Shown: piece by piece, positions 62,124 through 64,000 of the stretch
Layout: every line of letters starts with the position of its first letter
Numbering within the stretch: the first letter of the stretch is position 1
DNA from: Methanocalculus sp. MSAO_Arc2
Lineage (GTDB): Archaea > Halobacteriota > Methanomicrobia > Methanomicrobiales > Methanocorpusculaceae
DNA length: 64,000 nt
Direction: 5' to 3'
Assembly: GCA_003838065.1 (NCBI GenBank)
Contig: QZAC01000107.1
Coordinates: forward strand, 1-64,000
The notes under the pieces: model-generated
What the model was told of the DNA's origin: nothing
What the model saw: only the letters and a program-made list of their open reading frames with translations
Databases searched by the model: none
Program-made: the position numbers and the translations under genes

Positions 62124-62612
62124 ATGAAGGTAGAAGACGTCATGACACAAAACCCGGTGACCATCCAGGCAAAAGATACAATCCGGACTGCATCAAGTAT
62201 CATTCGCGAAAATAAAATCGGTGGGCTCCCGGTAATGGATGGAGAGAACCTGATCGGGATGATCACAGAATCAGATATTCTGGCACTGCTTGAGACGAAG
62301 GAACCTAGCGAAGACCTCTGGCTCCCCTCACCCCTTGAAGTAATTGAAATCCCGATCCGTGAATTCTTCAACTGGGAAAGGACAAAGGAAGCCCTGTCCC
62401 ATATCGGTTCCCGATCGGTCAGTTCGCAGATGAGCTACCCGATTATTACAGTGGATGCTGACGATTCTATCGAAGAGGCGGCACGAATCATGCTCCGAGA
62501 GGGCATCGCCCGCCTTCCAGTACTGAGAGATGGAAAACTGGTCGGTATCGTTACCCGGGCTGACATTATCGAGGGCATCGGGCGGAAAAAAGAGGAGGCG
62601 GATGCCGATTGA
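62124..62612 (+). CDS. Two-CBS-domain protein within the arginine cluster
   Basis: The 162-residue cytosolic protein consists of a Bateman pair. The first CBS domain is VEDVMTQNPVTIQAKDTIRTASSIIRENKIGGLPVMDGENLIGMITESDI. The second is QMSYPIITVDADDSIEEAARIMLREGIARLPVLRDGKLVGIVTRADIIEGI. A linker of about 45 residues separates them. CBS pairs bind adenosyl ligands such as AMP, ATP or SAM and act as regulatory modules. No effector domain is fused. Its place between argC and argJ, 9 bases after argC and overlapping argJ by 4, suggests a link to arginine synthesis that is not established. Confidence 0.92.
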   Translation: MKVEDVMTQNPVTIQAKDTIRTASSIIRENKIGGLPVMDGENLIGMITESDILALLETKEPSEDLWLPSPLEVIEIPIREFFNWERTKEALSHIGSRSVSSQMSYPIITVDADDSIEEAARIMLREGIARLPVLRDGKLVGIVTRADIIEGIGRKKEEADAD

Positions 62613-63754
62613 AGAGCATCTGTGGCGTGGCAGGAGTTGAGGCAGCCGGGATCAAAGAAGGAAAATACGGGCTTGCGGTGATCCGGGCATCCGGTTCACT
62701 CGCATCAGTCTTCACACAGAACCGTGTCCGCGCACCTGTCATTGATCTGATGGCAGAGAGGATGAAACAAGGACATATCGAGGGTATCATCGCAAATTCG
62801 GGGTGTGCAAATGCATTTACCGGTGTGCGCGGCCGAGCTGATGCAGAGGAGATGGCAGAGATCGGCGCTCTTGCACTTGGAGTCGATCCCCTGCAGATCG
62901 GAGTGGCCAGCACCGGTGTTATCGGGAGGTACCTCGACCTTGGCATTATCCGCCGGCAAGCGGGATCGCTGCAGCTGTCATCATCGGCAGCTGCTGAAAT
63001 GCAGGCTGCACAGGCTATTATGACAACTGATCTTGTGGAGAAGCATGTCCTTATCCACGGTGACGGGTGCTCAATCGGGGGGATTGCAAAAGGAAGCGGG
63101 ATGATCGCACCAAACATGGCAACAATGCTAGCGTTCATCTATACTGATGCAGAGATCGCCCACCCGGAGCTGCAGGATGCCCTGAAGACCGCGGTCAGGC
63201 AGAGCTTCAACAGGATCGTAGTCGATGGCGATGTCTCGACAAATGACTGTGTCTTCCTGACAGCGACTGGCGAAGCAGGGATGGTCGATCCAGGAGAATT
63301 TCAGGAGATCCTTAACGCGGCTTGTATTCAGCTTGCACAGGCAATCGCACGGGATGGAGAAGGTGCAACAAAGCTCATCGAAGTTATTGTCTCCGGTGCA
63401 CGAAATGAAGATGATGCTGAACGGATTGCAAAAACCATCGTAACCAGCCCGCTTGTGAAGACGGCAGTCTATGGGCAGGACCCTAACTGGGGTCGCGTCG
63501 TTGCAGCGGCAGGATATGCGGGAGTTGATTTCGAGATACCTGATCTCTCCCTCTGGATTGGAACCGGTGAAGAGCAGGCCCCTCTGTTACAGAAAGGGGA
63601 GATCACTGCAGATCTTGCCAGAGCAAAAGCTGCGATGAAAGGCGATAAAGTCGTATTCTTACTTGATCTGGACTCCGGTTCAGCCAGTGCAACCACCTGG
63701 GGATGCGACCTGACAGAGAAATATATTGAGATTAACGGGAAGTACACGACATGA
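62609..63754 (+). CDS. argJ: Bifunctional ornithine acetyltransferase/N-acetylglutamate synthase
   Basis: ArgJ recycles the acetyl group from N-acetylornithine to glutamate. It has 381 residues from a TTG start that overlaps the CBS gene stop and follows a GGAGG site by 8-9 bases. Self-cleavage occurs before the threonine in [15 protein letters not shown] near residue 170, generating alpha and beta chains. [26 protein letters not shown] and [17 protein letters not shown] are further signatures. It is coupled to argB by ATGA. Confidence 0.96.
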   Translation: MKSICGVAGVEAAGIKEGKYGLAVIRASGSLASVFTQNRVRAPVIDLMAERMKQGHIEGIIANSGCANAFTGVRGRADAEEMAEIGALALGVDPLQIGVASTGVIGRYLDLGIIRRQAGSLQLSSSAAAEMQAAQAIMTTDLVEKHVLIHGDGCSIGGIAKGSGMIAPNMATMLAFIYTDAEIAHPELQDALKTAVRQSFNRIVVDGDVSTNDCVFLTATGEAGMVDPGEFQEILNAACIQLAQAIARDGEGATKLIEVIVSGARNEDDAERIAKTIVTSPLVKTAVYGQDPNWGRVVAAAGYAGVDFEIPDLSLWIGTGEEQAPLLQKGEITADLARAKAAMKGDKVVFLLDLDSGSASATTWGCDLTEKYIEINGKYTT

Positions 63755-64000
63755 AACGCGAAAATGTCCTGATGGAGGCCCTCCCCTATATCAGGCAGTT
63801 CCATGGAAAGACGATCGTGATTAAACTCGGAGGCCATGCGATGGTCGACCCGACAATCATGAATACCGTCATTGAAGACGCTGTCCTCCTGCACTATATC
63901 GGGATGCGTGTCGTTTTAGTTCATGGTGGAGGGCCTGAGATCACTGAGAAGATGAAGGCGATGGGGAAGGAACCCAAGTTTGTCGCCGGACTTCGGGTAA
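63751..64000 (+). CDS. argB: N-acetylglutamate kinase, partial
   Basis: ArgB phosphorylates N-acetylglutamate in the second step of arginine synthesis. Only the first 83 residues are in the window. They begin [33 protein letters not shown], containing the KxGG nucleotide motif, and continue to [30 protein letters not shown], the acetylglutamate-binding GGGP loop. The start overlaps the argJ stop. Confidence 0.96.
   Translation, partial: MKRENVLMEALPYIRQFHGKTIVIKLGGHAMVDPTIMNTVIEDAVLLHYIGMRVVLVHGGGPEITEKMKAMGKEPKFVAGLRV

Noticed and set aside
1..64000. CRISPR arrays, rRNA genes, prophage or restriction-modification islands
   Set aside because: No regularly spaced direct repeats, rRNA signatures, phage structural genes or restriction endonuclease motifs were seen in the window.

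Overview
The window is chromosomal DNA of a hydrogenotrophic methanogen, most likely order Methanomicrobiales (Euryarchaeota). This rests on gene content: an A1AO ATP synthase operon, thermosome, archaeal membrane LonB, SepF, Rpl37e, an Lsm protein, Nob1, RtcA, archaeal Rsm22, and a CoM/CoB-dependent thiol:fumarate reductase (TfrAB). GTG and TTG starts, ATGA overlaps and TATA-like boxes upstream of operons also look archaeal. The genus is not certain. Base composition looks near 50% GC by eye.

Layout. 1-3.2 kb: an operon on the minus strand for a FecCD/BtuCD-type metal-chelate or corrinoid importer, headed by a small membrane-anchored surface protein. 3.4-4.7 kb: a glutaredoxin-like/ferredoxin:disulfide reductase/MsrA thiol-repair operon. 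4.9-6.9 kb: pgk and a divergent methyltransferase. 6.9-15.2 kb: atpH-I-K-E-C-F-A-B-D on the minus strand, preceded by an unrecognised gene and a 50-residue zinc ribbon. 15.9-17.6 kb: a decayed IS200/IS605 element with broken tnpA and tnpB. 17.6-23.3 kb: a tight five-gene operon lonB-tldD-tldE-bofA-like-queG-like. 23.3-27.9 kb: prs-rtcA-nob1-gfcR-like and the thermosome gene. 28-29.5 kb: a HAD phosphatase, about 700 bases without a convincing gene, and tRNA-Ser(CGA). 29.6-33.6 kb: a multi-Cache lipoprotein, a META-domain lipoprotein and an HTH-PAS regulator. 33.7-38.7 kb: a CARDB-like surface protein with an RND/MMPL exporter, an FKBP isomerase and an orphan DNA methyltransferase. 38.7-43.5 kb: Lhr-like helicase, thioredoxin, initiator tRNA-Met, and lsm-rpl37e-purF. 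43.7-48 kb: PUA protein, SepF, ZPR1-like protein, GntP-like permease, Rsm22. 48-53.6 kb: purM, aspartokinase and divergent tfrAB. 53.6-59.4 kb: redox and oxygen-defence genes (glutaredoxin-thioredoxin reductase fusion, AI-2E-type protein, rubrerythrin, flavoprotein, two small zinc or iron ribbons, a CMD-family protein, peroxiredoxin) with radC. 59.5-61.1 kb: an SRAP/HMCES-like protein and an ADP-ribosylglycohydrolase. 61.1-64 kb: argC-CBS-argJ-argB, with argB cut by the window end.

How the genes work together. Most are housekeeping genes in compact operons. The recurring theme is thiol and oxygen defence: MsrA, FDR, two glutaredoxin-like domains, thioredoxin, thioredoxin reductase, rubrerythrin, a desulforedoxin-like protein and peroxiredoxin, as expected of a strict anaerobe. 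The least explained arrangements are the membrane-protease operon lonB-tldDE-bofA-queG-like, the NrdH/FDR/MsrA operon, the extracellular Cache lipoprotein, the HTH-PAS/CARDB/RND divergon with duplicated palindromes, and the SRAP-ADP-ribosylglycohydrolase pair. No CRISPR array, rRNA gene or intact mobile element is visible.
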